DNA of 64,000 nt, from NCBI RefSeq assembly GCF_020329485.1, contig NZ_JAGKJI010000034.1, positions 1 through 64,000 of the forward strand, given 5' to 3'. Source of the stretch: Bradyrhizobium cenepequi. GTDB taxonomy: Bacteria; Pseudomonadota; Alphaproteobacteria; Rhizobiales; Xanthobacteraceae. This document shows, one piece after another, positions 1 to 8,138 of the stretch. The notes below the pieces were generated by a model that was not told the DNA's origin, did no database searches, and was given only the letters and a program-made list of their open reading frames with translations. Each line of letters begins with the position of its first letter. The first letter of the stretch is position 1. The translations under genes were made by a program, and so were the position numbers.

Positions 1-285
1 GATGGATGATGACCGTGCCACCCATGGGCCGAACAAACAGCCGTTTTGTAGATGGGTCTCATCCTCAGGGCTTCCTCGCCGCAAGCATGCGGAATGTGGG
101 TCCGGACCACACCAGTCCGACCGGATATGAGGTGATGCAGTGAGCTGCAGAAATCTTCGGAAGCCAATCCTCGCCCGGAACACGGTCGGCGCGCTGCGCT
201 ACGCATGGCTCCGCGCGCCGCCCTCGCACCGTGCCAACCTCACTCAAGCCAATCGAAAGGCCTTGACTCACAAATCCCCATATGA

Positions 286-357
286 GGGTGGGCAAAGCAT
301 GCCCGCCATCGCCGGCGGAGTACTTCACGGTGGGCACGCTGCGCTTTGCCCATCCTA
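286..357. repeat. Palindromic intergenic repeat (GGGTGGGCAAAG type)
   Basis: The left arm GGGTGGGCAAAG (286-297) is answered by CTTTGCCCATCCT near 344-356, with one mismatch, and the inner part carries GCCCGCC/GGTGGGC complements. This matches the style of the abundant short interspersed palindromes between genes in Bradyrhizobium. It is likely non-coding and could form a long hairpin. Confidence 0.6.
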
Positions 358-466
358 CGAAGCTGTCACTTCTCTTCCGCCGCCGTCTAGGCTCTCGATG
401 CTATTCGGGCGCGCTGGCGCCGGACAAGACGCACACATGCATGCGTGATCGGCGGATGCGCGGCTT

Positions 467-496
467 TTTGCACAACGCAACTTTGCACAACGCAAC
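467..496. repeat. 15-bp tandem duplication
   Basis: The 15-mer TTTGCACAACGCAAC occurs twice back to back (467-481 and 482-496), about 90 bases before the DUF1080 start. It looks like a recent slippage or duplication product. No function is evident. Confidence 0.7.
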
Positions 497-581
497 TGCA
501 GCATCGAAATCGATTTACGCTTGCGCGGGGCAGTGATTAGTTTGCCCGCCCAATCAAGACAACATCGGGAGGATGCCTTTC

Positions 582-1175
582 ATGAAACATGTATGGACGC
601 TTGCGGCCGGTCTTCTGATCGGCGCCACTCTGTCCTTTAATCTCGCTTCCGCCGAAGGAGACGGCTGGATCACATTGGTCGACGGCGCCAAGAAAGGCGA
701 CTGGGACGAGGTGGGCAAGGCGAACTGGACGTTGAAGGATGGCACGCTGGTCGCCGACAAGCTCGACGGCAAGGATCTGTCCTATCTCGTCAGCAAGAAT
801 TCCTACAAGGATTTCCAGATCAAGGCTGAGTTCTGGACCGATGAGGAAGCCAACAGCGGCATCTTCATCCGCTGCGACACCAACAAAACCATCGATTCCA
901 AGGTCTGCTACGAGGTCAATATCTTCGACAAGCGACCCGATCCGACCTACGGCACCGGCGCGATCGTTGATGTCGGCAAGGTCAATCCGATGCCCAAGGC
1001 GGCGGGCAAGTGGAACACCTTTGAGATCACGGCGCAGGGCCCGCATCTCGTCGTCGTGCTCAACGGCGAGAAGACCGTCGACGCGCAGGACAGCAAGCAC
1101 GCGAGTGGTCCGATCGCGCTTCAATATGGCTCGGGCGTGGTCAAATTCAGGAAAGTGCAGATCAAGCCGATGTAG
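582..1175 (+). CDS. DUF1080 (3-keto-disaccharide hydrolase-like) exported protein
   Basis: The 197-residue protein has a Sec signal peptide (residues 1-24, cleavage after Ala-Ser-Ala) followed by a single DUF1080 jelly-roll domain. This family is related to concanavalin-like glycosidase folds, and some members hydrolyse 3-keto-glycosides. Family-like stretches visible are DGWITLVDG near the start, NSGIFIRC in the middle and AGKWNTFEI towards the end. The start at 582 is preferred over the in-frame ATG at 573 because GGGAGG (567-572) lies 9 bases before 582 but abuts 573. It stands alone, followed by a repeat. The substrate cannot be told from sequence; the family call is firm and the enzymatic role is inference. 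Confidence 0.85.
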   Translation: MKHVWTLAAGLLIGATLSFNLASAEGDGWITLVDGAKKGDWDEVGKANWTLKDGTLVADKLDGKDLSYLVSKNSYKDFQIKAEFWTDEEANSGIFIRCDTNKTIDSKVCYEVNIFDKRPDPTYGTGAIVDVGKVNPMPKAAGKWNTFEITAQGPHLVVVLNGEKTVDAQDSKHASGPIALQYGSGVVKFRKVQIKPM

Positions 1176-1180
1176 TGATT

Positions 1181-1322
1181 CTCCCTCCCCCTGAAAGCCC
1201 CTGAAAGGGGGAGGGCGGGGTGGGGGTCGGCCACGGGTGCAGATGTGCGTGGGGATAGAGCTGATCCCCACCCGGTTTGCGCGTTCCGCGCAAACCGACC
1301 TCCCCTTTTCAAGGGGAGGCGA
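1181..1322. repeat. Intergenic repeat, G-rich palindrome family, copy 1
   Basis: Composite of two palindromic blocks: CCCTCCCCCTGAAAG/CTGAAAGGGGGAGGG, and a block with CGGTTTGCGCG, GCGCAAACCG and CTCCCCTTTTCAAGGGGAG. The same blocks recur in opposite orientation at 62868-63013. It lies between the convergent DUF1080 and GumC-like genes, so it may also work as a bidirectional terminator. Confidence 0.7.
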
Positions 1323-1343
1323 AGCGGGCGGCTGGTGCGGCGA

Positions 1344-3638
1344 TCACGCAGATTGCCTGGTTCGCTCACGGCTCTCCACCGTCGGATTGAGCTCGTTCAG
1401 GACGACACTGATCAGCTTGCGCTCCGCCCCGCCGAGCGCACTGATGATGTCTTCCATGCAGTCGTTGATATCGAGACGGACCGGGAGCACGGCGAGGAGA
1501 CCATCGGCGAGATCGAGCAGCTTGCGGTCCGCCGCGCTCCACGGCAGAGCCGGCCCGTCGAGAACGATGAGATCGTAACCGCCGATGGATCGCGCTTGCG
1601 CGACCGACTTGCGGATCGCTTCCGCCACTTTGGCGTCGCCGCCCTGGATGACGGGCAGGATGGAAATTCCATTCGCCGTGTTGATGGCGCGCGTTGTCTT
1701 GCTGCCGATGCTGAGCCAGCCGAGGCGGCCGGCCTCGCTCTTGCCGAGCCTGATGACCTTAACAGACAATTCGCGATCGCGATGATCTGCATCGATCATC
1801 AGCACCTTGGCACCGTCTCGCGCCGCCGAGAGCGCGACGTTCAGCGCCACGACGCTGCGGTCGGTGGACGAACCCGCGCCGATCACCGCCATGACCGGCG
1901 CGCCGGTCGCGGCCGCGCGCTTCGTGAGCGTCGCGCGCACGTCGCGCATGACGTTGAGGAAGCTCATCAGCGGAAAGCCCGCGCGCAATGTCGGCCAGCC
2001 GAGCCGGGTGACGTCGGCGACCTGGCCGCCGGCGAGAATGCCGCCCAGCGTCCGCATCACGTCGGATTCCTGCAGCCGGGCGATCACGGGCTTCTCGATA
2101 GCGCCGACGGCCGCTTGCGGCTGCGGCTTGCTGGCGACCTGCTGTTTCGCTGGTACCGCCGTCGTCTGCTTCTCCGGCGCGGTCGACTTGCTCGGCCGAA
2201 TCGGGTCGGCGCCGGGGGCAAGCTGGTCGGCGGCGATGATCCAGGCGGCGGCCGCGAGGCCTCCGAGCAAGAAACCGATCATGGCGAGCAGGCTCATCGC
2301 CGGCGGGAAGGTGCGCCGCTGCGGCACCGTGGCTTCGCCGATGACGCGCGCGCTCGAGGTGTTCAGGCTTTCCTGTTCCTCCGTCTCGCGCGAGCGCTTG
2401 AGGAAGGACTGGTAGACGTCGCGGCTCGCCTCGACATCGCGTTCGAGCTCGCGCAGGCGCACCGAGGCCTGACTCATCTGCACGCTCTGGCGCTTCTGCG
2501 CGTCGAGCGCCTTGTTCAGCGACGCCTCATAGTCGCGGGCGCGAGTCAGGTCGTTCTTCGCGGCCTGCGCGAAGCGGTCAATTTCTTCCTTGATGGTGCG
2601 GCGGAGATCCTCGACCTGCTGCTCGATCTGCCGGAGCGCCGGATGTCGTGGACCCAATTCGCCCTGCAGCTCGGCCTGCCGCTTCTTGGCGTCTGCATAT
2701 TGCGCGCGCAGGTTCGCAATGGTCGGCGACTGCAGCGCCTCGGGGATCGCACCGGGGTCGCTCGAATTGCGCCGGCTGGCCTCGATCTGGTCGTACTTCG
2801 CCTGCGCATCGAGCGTCAGCGCCCGCGCAGCGGCGAGCTGCTGGTTGCTGGCGGAAAGCTGCTGGTCGGCGATCAGCGTGTCCTGGGTGCCGACGAAATT
2901 GTTCTGCGCCTTGTAGACCGCAAGCGCGTTCTCGGCGTTGCGCAGCCGCTCCTGCAATTCCTTCAGCCGCCCCGACAGATCTCTGGTGGCACGCCGGGCG
3001 GCGGCGGCCTGCGATTGCTTGGACTCGGCGAGATAGGCGCTCGAAAGTGCGTTTGCGAGCATCGCCGCCTTCGCAGGCTGATGGGACCAGACGTCGATGT
3101 CGACGACGAAGGTGCGATCGGTCTTGCGCACATTAATGTGGCGATTGAGCGCGTCCAACGCGCTCATCGTCGCCTGCTGTTGCTGTTCCGCGGTCGGACG
3201 CAGCTCAATCCCGATCAGGCCAAGCAGCGAGCCGAGGAGGCTCTTGCCATCGCCGCCGCCGAACTCAGGGTCCTTGTCGAGATTGGTGTTCTTAATGACC
3301 TGCAACAGGACGCTGTTGGAGGTGATCACGCGCGCTTCGCTGTCCACCACCATCGCAAGGCCCGAAACGTCCTGCGCGCGCGGGGTCAGCTCGCGCTCGA
3401 CGAGCTGCAATTCGCGCGGGTCGACATAGAGCTGCGCGATCGCGGTGTATTTAGGCGTGAGGCTCTTGCCGATCGTCAGCGCGATACAGGCGCAGAGCAG
3501 TGCGGCGGCCGCGATCGCGGCCTTGCGCTGCCACAGCAGCAGGACCAGATCGACCACATTGAAACCCTGACCTCGGCGCGGCTCACCCGCAGCCTGGCCC
3601 TTGGTCTGGCTGTTTATCGGCTGGTCATAATCAAGCAT
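1344..3638 (-). CDS. GumC/Wzc-like polysaccharide chain-length/export protein with degenerate P-loop
   Basis: An inner-membrane polysaccharide co-polymerase of about 764 residues. A Wzz domain begins just after the first membrane helix (LWQRKAAIAAAALLCACIAL), a long periplasmic coiled-coil region follows, the second helix lies near residue 460 (MSLLAMIGFLLGGLAAAAW), and a cytoplasmic BY-kinase-like domain ends the protein. In that domain the Walker A' VLMIDAD and the Walker B-like LIVLDGPA are present, but the Walker A position reads GAGSSTDRS instead of the GEGKS/T type, and no tyrosine cluster ends the protein. It may therefore control chain length without kinase activity. ATG at 3638 follows GGAAG; a GTG at 3668 would add ten residues and lacks a binding site. 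Last gene of the minus-strand polysaccharide operon, 150 bases after the deacetylase. Confidence 0.85.
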   Translation of the reverse strand: MLDYDQPINSQTKGQAAGEPRRGQGFNVVDLVLLLWQRKAAIAAAALLCACIALTIGKSLTPKYTAIAQLYVDPRELQLVERELTPRAQDVSGLAMVVDSEARVITSNSVLLQVIKNTNLDKDPEFGGGDGKSLLGSLLGLIGIELRPTAEQQQQATMSALDALNRHINVRKTDRTFVVDIDVWSHQPAKAAMLANALSSAYLAESKQSQAAAARRATRDLSGRLKELQERLRNAENALAVYKAQNNFVGTQDTLIADQQLSASNQQLAAARALTLDAQAKYDQIEASRRNSSDPGAIPEALQSPTIANLRAQYADAKKRQAELQGELGPRHPALRQIEQQVEDLRRTIKEEIDRFAQAAKNDLTRARDYEASLNKALDAQKRQSVQMSQASVRLRELERDVEASRDVYQSFLKRSRETEEQESLNTSSARVIGEATVPQRRTFPPAMSLLAMIGFLLGGLAAAAWIIAADQLAPGADPIRPSKSTAPEKQTTAVPAKQQVASKPQPQAAVGAIEKPVIARLQESDVMRTLGGILAGGQVADVTRLGWPTLRAGFPLMSFLNVMRDVRATLTKRAAATGAPVMAVIGAGSSTDRSVVALNVALSAARDGAKVLMIDADHRDRELSVKVIRLGKSEAGRLGWLSIGSKTTRAINTANGISILPVIQGGDAKVAEAIRKSVAQARSIGGYDLIVLDGPALPWSAADRKLLDLADGLLAVLPVRLDINDCMEDIISALGGAERKLISVVLNELNPTVESRERTRQSA

Positions 3639-3794
3639 CGACCCCAGCTTCCATTCCAAACGCCGCACGCATCGGCTGAGGGGCTACTCTCCGGGCTGCG
3701 CGATGCGCGACAGCGGACCGCGCGGTAACAACGCAACAGCAAAAATTAACCATAGTCTTTGAGGGACTATTCACCGAAAAGGCAAACAAAGCGT

Positions 3795-4547
3795 TTAAGC
3801 GCCCGCGCATCGGAACGCCTCCGCCATGGTGAGGACCCGAATATTCCGCTTTGCCGCGGTTTCGAGCGCGTGGTTCAGGAGCTCCGGCGAGCAGCCATAA
3901 AAACTGGGCGACGCGGCCACGTCGTGGCTGTAGAAAATTAACCAGCCGTTATGGATTTGAGTTTCGTCGAAGACGCGTTCGATCGCACCGCGATCCATCT
4001 GGCGGTTGATCAGCGGCATCGCGCGCAGGAACTGCAGGTCGACATTGCCGTAGTTGACGCCCTCCACGATCGAGCGGCAGGTCGCAAATCTGGATTTGAG
4101 CAGATGTTTGTGTGCGAACGAGCCGTAGCCGAACGGATAGGCGAAGGTCTCGATCTGCATCGAGGGATCGAGCAAGTCGAAGTAGCGGCGGTTGCAGGCG
4201 ATATCGCCGGCAAGCGACCTCTCATCGAGGTCACTGGTGCGCCGGTGTGAAAAGGTGTGACAGCCGATCTCGTGGCCGCGGCGATGGAGCGACAGCACGT
4301 CGTCATCGTCGCCCGACCTCCAGTTCGCGGTATCGACGCCGACCAGGCCGCCCGACACATAGAATGTACCGCGGGCGCCGTGCGCCTCCAGCAGGTCGGC
4401 GCCCGATGTCGCCGCGCTCTTTGGAAGATCGTCGAAGGTGAAGCTGACCATCGGCGTGGCATTGCGCAGCCGGACGCGATCGACCGGCAGATGCATCGCC
4501 AGCCGGTGGCTGAGCTTCACGACCGCTTCGGACCACAATGCGTGCAT
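3795..4547 (-). CDS. Polysaccharide deacetylase (NodB/CE4 family)
   Basis: 250 residues with the NodB homology motifs: TFDD with the catalytic-base/metal aspartates at 39-40, H-x3-H metal ligands at 97 and 101 (CHTFSHRR), the YPFGYGS arginine/proline-type motif near 137, and SHDV with the distal histidine at 208. It would remove N- or O-acetyl groups from a sugar in the polysaccharide or its lipid-linked precursor. There is no signal peptide, so it probably acts in the cytoplasm or at the inner membrane face. The start lies only 4 bases after the methyltransferase stop, which implies translational coupling. The substrate is unknown. Confidence 0.85.
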   Translation of the reverse strand: MHALWSEAVVKLSHRLAMHLPVDRVRLRNATPMVSFTFDDLPKSAATSGADLLEAHGARGTFYVSGGLVGVDTANWRSGDDDDVLSLHRRGHEIGCHTFSHRRTSDLDERSLAGDIACNRRYFDLLDPSMQIETFAYPFGYGSFAHKHLLKSRFATCRSIVEGVNYGNVDLQFLRAMPLINRQMDRGAIERVFDETQIHNGWLIFYSHDVAASPSFYGCSPELLNHALETAAKRNIRVLTMAEAFRCAGA

Positions 4548-4551
4548 CTTC

Positions 4552-5358
4552 TCACAGCTTCCGCAGGATCACGTGATAGTCGCCGTGCCGCACGTCGGTC
4601 TTGCCGGGCAGGAAGAAGTTCATCGCTTTCGCGGCGGCGTCGACCAGCGCGGCGAGCAGGGGCTTGCGCAGGCGCATCTCCGGATAGCGCGGGCTCTCGT
4701 AGACCTTGCGGTAAATCACCTGCAGGCCATGCGCCCTGGCGAAGGCGTCGAGCTTGGAGAGCGTGACCAGCGGATGGAAATGCGTCGGGAACGGCGCCTC
4801 GCCGGGCAGGCCGGCCTTCTTGTCACCGCGCACATAGCGATAGAACCAGACATGGAACCAGTGCGGCGAGTATTTCGTCACCACGCCGGACAGCGAGTGC
4901 GGATTGGGCGCGCCGATCAGGATCAAGCCGTTCGGCTTGATCGCCTCGCAGAAACCGCTGAGCGCAGCCTCGACATCAGGCACGTGCTCGATGACGTTGT
5001 AGCAAACGATGAAATCGAAACTCTTCGGTGCAAAACGATAGGTCTGGATGTCGCCCAGGATCGTTGCCTGCGCGTAGCTGTTGTTCTTGGCCTGGTCCTC
5101 ATCGATGTCGACCACTGTGATGTGGCTGCGGCGTAGCACCTTGAGCGGCAGGAAGCTGGTCGAGCCGCCGCCCGCCTCGTAGATCGCGAGCGGGCCTGCC
5201 GGCAGCGCCGCCTCCAGGATGCTGTGTACAGTGAGGAGACTCTGCCGCGCCTCGCCCGGCGGCAAATCGAGCAGCGATTGCGGATGCACGGCCGGCCCTG
5301 CCGCGTCCAGATCGGGGAGTGTTGTATAGATGCGATCCAAAGTGAGGGTGTCGGTCAT
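4552..5358 (-). CDS. Class I SAM-dependent methyltransferase
   Basis: 268 residues. The SAM-binding motif I is YEAGGGST near residue 60, motif II has the acidic VVDIDEDQ, and the post-motif FDFIVCYNVIEHVPD is typical of Methyltransf_11/23 enzymes. The C-terminal half is positively charged and rich in aromatic residues. Within the operon it sits 6 bases after the flippase and 4 bases before the deacetylase, so sugar or polysaccharide methylation is the most likely job. The family is certain; the acceptor is inference from context. Confidence 0.8.
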   Translation of the reverse strand: MTDTLTLDRIYTTLPDLDAAGPAVHPQSLLDLPPGEARQSLLTVHSILEAALPAGPLAIYEAGGGSTSFLPLKVLRRSHITVVDIDEDQAKNNSYAQATILGDIQTYRFAPKSFDFIVCYNVIEHVPDVEAALSGFCEAIKPNGLILIGAPNPHSLSGVVTKYSPHWFHVWFYRYVRGDKKAGLPGEAPFPTHFHPLVTLSKLDAFARAHGLQVIYRKVYESPRYPEMRLRKPLLAALVDAAAKAMNFFLPGKTDVRHGDYHVILRKL

Positions 5359-5364
5359 TGGCTG

Positions 5365-6807
5365 TCATCCAATGTTGCTGTTTGCGAATTTTGCTCTGAA
5401 CGCTACGAGGCCATGCTTCAGCCGACCGCGAATCCGGGCGATGTCGAACAGCCAGGCCAGCGCGGCGTAGGTGAGGATGCCAATTCCCGCCAGCACGATG
5501 CAGGCGGCGAGATCCGGAATGCGCAGGATGCGATCGAGCGCCGCGACCGTCAGCGCCATCGCGAGCGCGGCGATCAGGACCAGCGCCAGCCGGCCGAGCG
5601 GCAGCGGAACGCGGAAGGCGTAGCGCGTCAGCACCAGCGCACAGGCAAAGCCGATGATGTCGGCACCGAGTCGCGCCCAGGCGGCTCCGACTGTGCCATA
5701 GTGGCTGACCAGGAAGTAAGACAGGATAACGTTCGCTGCGATCAGCGACGCCGTGTTGACGAGATAGAAGCCGTTGCGGCCCGACAGCAGGAAGCTCGCA
5801 TGCAGATATTGCTGCGTCAGGATCTGGAACACCACGGCGACCGCGATCACCGGCATGATCTCCGCGGCGAGTTCGCGGAATTCGGCGCCGAGGATGATGT
5901 TGGCGACATGCCCGGAGATGATGGCAAAGCCGAGCGAAGCCGGCAGCGTGACTGAGAGCAACAGCTCGAGGCATTCAGCGAGATGCGAGCGCACCGCCCC
6001 GTCACCCTGCTTGGCGTGGATCTGGACGGCGAGCGGAAAGAACGCCGCTGCCATGCTCATCGCCGGCATCATCAGGGCTTGCCGCACGAGGTCGAGCGAG
6101 GCGACATATCGGCCGGCATCGGCCGCGCCGACGAGGTTGGCGATCATGAAACGGTCGGTGACGCTGGCGATTGCGAGCAGAGTCAGCGATACCGTCAGCG
6201 GCAGGCCGGTCTTGGCCACGGCGACAAGGCCGCTGCGATCGAAGCTGGGATGCGCGCCGCGCCAGGCGGTGCGTGACTGCACGAGCACCGCGAGGAGATA
6301 GGCGAGGGCGGACGAGAGCAACAGCCAGAAACCGTTCGGGCTGACCAGCGCGACGACAATGCCAAGCCCGAGCACGGAAACGGCGCGCGCCAGCGTCGCC
6401 TTCATCACCGAAACGGCCATCAGCCGCGCGCGAACGAGGTCCTGCGTCAGTTCGAAGAGACCGATCGCGACCGAGAGCATCACGGTAGCGAATGCCGCGG
6501 TGTTGTCGAGGCCGGCGAAGCGGGCGAGCACATAGGCGATCGGCGCAGTCAGGCAGCAGATCATATAACCTGACAGCACAATTCCGCGGACGTCGGTGCC
6601 GTCGTTGCGGGCGTGTCCGCTCAGGATCAGATTTCTGAACCAACCGACCAGGAACACGCTGATCACGGAAGCGAAGCCGATGCCGAGCAGGTAGACGCCG
6701 TAGTCATGCGGCGAGAACAGCCGCGTGAAAACGAACACGCTCAATAGCCCGAGCAGCGCCGAGAGGATGTTGGCGGTCAGGTTGATGCTGGCTTGCCCGA
6801 TCAGCAT
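5365..6807 (-). CDS. Wzx-type polysaccharide flippase
   Basis: A 480-residue, very hydrophobic protein with about 12-14 predicted membrane helices and the typical start of the polysaccharide transporter family (LSALLGLLSVFVFTRLFSP, then DYGVY). It should move lipid-linked repeat units across the inner membrane for polymerisation. The start overlaps the end of the DUF6492 gene by 7 bases, and the methyltransferase follows after 6. It is the only flippase in the window, matching the single Wzy-like protein at 11676-12989. Confidence 0.85.
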   Translation of the reverse strand: MLIGQASINLTANILSALLGLLSVFVFTRLFSPHDYGVYLLGIGFASVISVFLVGWFRNLILSGHARNDGTDVRGIVLSGYMICCLTAPIAYVLARFAGLDNTAAFATVMLSVAIGLFELTQDLVRARLMAVSVMKATLARAVSVLGLGIVVALVSPNGFWLLLSSALAYLLAVLVQSRTAWRGAHPSFDRSGLVAVAKTGLPLTVSLTLLAIASVTDRFMIANLVGAADAGRYVASLDLVRQALMMPAMSMAAAFFPLAVQIHAKQGDGAVRSHLAECLELLLSVTLPASLGFAIISGHVANIILGAEFRELAAEIMPVIAVAVVFQILTQQYLHASFLLSGRNGFYLVNTASLIAANVILSYFLVSHYGTVGAAWARLGADIIGFACALVLTRYAFRVPLPLGRLALVLIAALAMALTVAALDRILRIPDLAACIVLAGIGILTYAALAWLFDIARIRGRLKHGLVAFRAKFANSNIG

Positions 6808-7754
6808 AACGCCGCGAACTCCGCGCGTTCGCTGCCGGCGAGGGACAGAATCTCATTGCTCTCGGCGATCGCGGCGCGGATGGTCTCGACCGGCGTGCCG
6901 GAAAAGGACGCGATCGAGAAGGCGACGTCATCCTTGTTGGCGCGCCGCAAGAGATCCTGCAACTCGCTCTTGCTGAGCCTCGGATCGTCCCAGTAGCTGA
7001 CGCAGGGCGTACTCGGCACGGCAGTGTGCCGCAGCGAAGCGGCGGCATCGTTCTGCACGAAATAGCCGTACAGCATGTATTCGGAGAATTCGCGGGTCTT
7101 GCACAGCGCATCGATCCAGTCGAGGCCGGTGACAGCCTCGATCCGTTCGGCCAGGGCGCAGGTGGTCCCCTTGTCCCAGAAAATGATGTGCCCGATGAAA
7201 TCGTCGGCCGGGAACGGCGGCGTCGGCAGCCCAAGCAGCTCATGGCTGGTCACGAGCCACCGCGAATGCCGCGGCTGGTCTGCGGTTACCACGTTCGACA
7301 TGGTCAGCATCGGGATCGCGTTCGGATATTCGAACCGCGTCAGGTCGAAATCACGGAAGAACACGATGTCGGAATCGAGGATGCAAAAACGCTGGTGGGG
7401 CAGCGCGATGGTCGCGGCGATCTTGAGGACTTGCTGCACGTGCCAGCCGTTCACCGGCTTGGCCCGCAGCGACCACCAGAACTGGCGGCGCCTACGCTGG
7501 ATGATGCGCGGCAGTGGCCGCAACCAGTCGGGCAGGAAGGTCGAGGCCGGGATGATGACGCGACGCTCGCTGGCAAGCGGCGCAAACAGCGGCAGGTCGC
7601 AATCGGGAACGAGGAGATAATGCTTGGAGAACGAGGTGACGTGCCGGTCCACGCTCTCGCAAAGCAAGGTGCAGATTTCCAGGTCGCGCCCGTAAGTCGG
7701 GGTTAACAACGCAACTGAGTCCATCTCGTAGATCTCTCTGGCGATCACGTTCAC
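6801..7754 (-). CDS. DUF6492 family protein, probable glycosyltransferase
   Basis: 317 residues, first gene of the minus-strand operon. It opens with VALLTPTYGRD, like the first strand of a GT-A fold, and has ILDSDIVFF at about 125-133, where Asp127-x-Asp129 matches the metal-binding DxD of GT-A glycosyltransferases. No membrane helix is seen, so it is probably cytosolic. The GTG start at 7754 has GGAAGG 7 bases upstream; an ATG at 7724 is a weaker alternative. DUF6492 has no established function that I know of; the glycosyltransferase role is inferred from DxD and from neighbouring flippase and methyltransferase genes. Confidence 0.7.
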   Translation of the reverse strand: MNVIAREIYEMDSVALLTPTYGRDLEICTLLCESVDRHVTSFSKHYLLVPDCDLPLFAPLASERRVIIPASTFLPDWLRPLPRIIQRRRRQFWWSLRAKPVNGWHVQQVLKIAATIALPHQRFCILDSDIVFFRDFDLTRFEYPNAIPMLTMSNVVTADQPRHSRWLVTSHELLGLPTPPFPADDFIGHIIFWDKGTTCALAERIEAVTGLDWIDALCKTREFSEYMLYGYFVQNDAAASLRHTAVPSTPCVSYWDDPRLSKSELQDLLRRANKDDVAFSIASFSGTPVETIRAAIAESNEILSLAGSERAEFAALC

Positions 7755-8138
7755 GGCTTCGCCTTCCAGGCCGCCGCTCTTCCTCGGCTAGCCTTTCAGC
7801 AAGATCGGTGCCGAACCGGCACGCCGGCTTCGGTTGGGATCTCCGTTGGTTAATTTGGTCTGCAACTGACGACCGCTGCGCGGTTAACGGCACGCAGTAA
7901 CCATAAGAAGCCGTGTTCTGTGCCCGTCTGCGCGGCTTGCGCGGATATTGCAGAGCGGGACCCGCGCATCGCCGATGCTGTTCGGCGCAGGTATGAGTGC
8001 ATGCGGTATTACAGGTTTTCCGGGCGCGGCCTCGCAGCGGATGACACGAAGGCTGTGCAGCCTGTCCGTTTCGGCACAGCCGTTCCGTCCGCGATGTCCG
8101 CTTTTGAGACGACGTGCAAGAGCCCGCGAGGACAGCAA
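7755..8138. other. Divergent intergenic region between polysaccharide operon and GH26-like gene
   Basis: 384 bases that must hold the promoters of the minus-strand operon and the plus-strand hydrolase. Several TTAACC/GTTAAC-type words occur (for example near 7848 and 7881), reminiscent of CtrA half-sites, but they are not spaced as a full TTAA-N7-TTAA box. No small gene is supported. Confidence 0.5.

Larger units (their letters stand above)
1..581. other. Left-margin intergenic stretch, no supported gene
   Basis: No open frame here has a ribosome binding site or a recognisable protein. Short frames exist on both strands but read as low-quality translations of GC-rich DNA. The stretch holds one palindromic intergenic repeat (286-357) and a short tandem duplication (467-496), listed separately. 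It may also contain the promoter of the DUF1080 gene that follows; I see no convincing -35/-10 pair. Confidence 0.6.

Noticed and set aside
1245..3728. Long plus-strand open frame of about 827 residues opposite the GumC-like gene
   Set aside because: Arginine-rich, no recognised family, no ribosome binding site; it mirrors the true minus-strand gene, as is common in GC-rich DNA.
7840..7905. Possible CtrA binding site
   Set aside because: TTAACC-type words occur but without the TTAA-N7-TTAA spacing; too weak to list.
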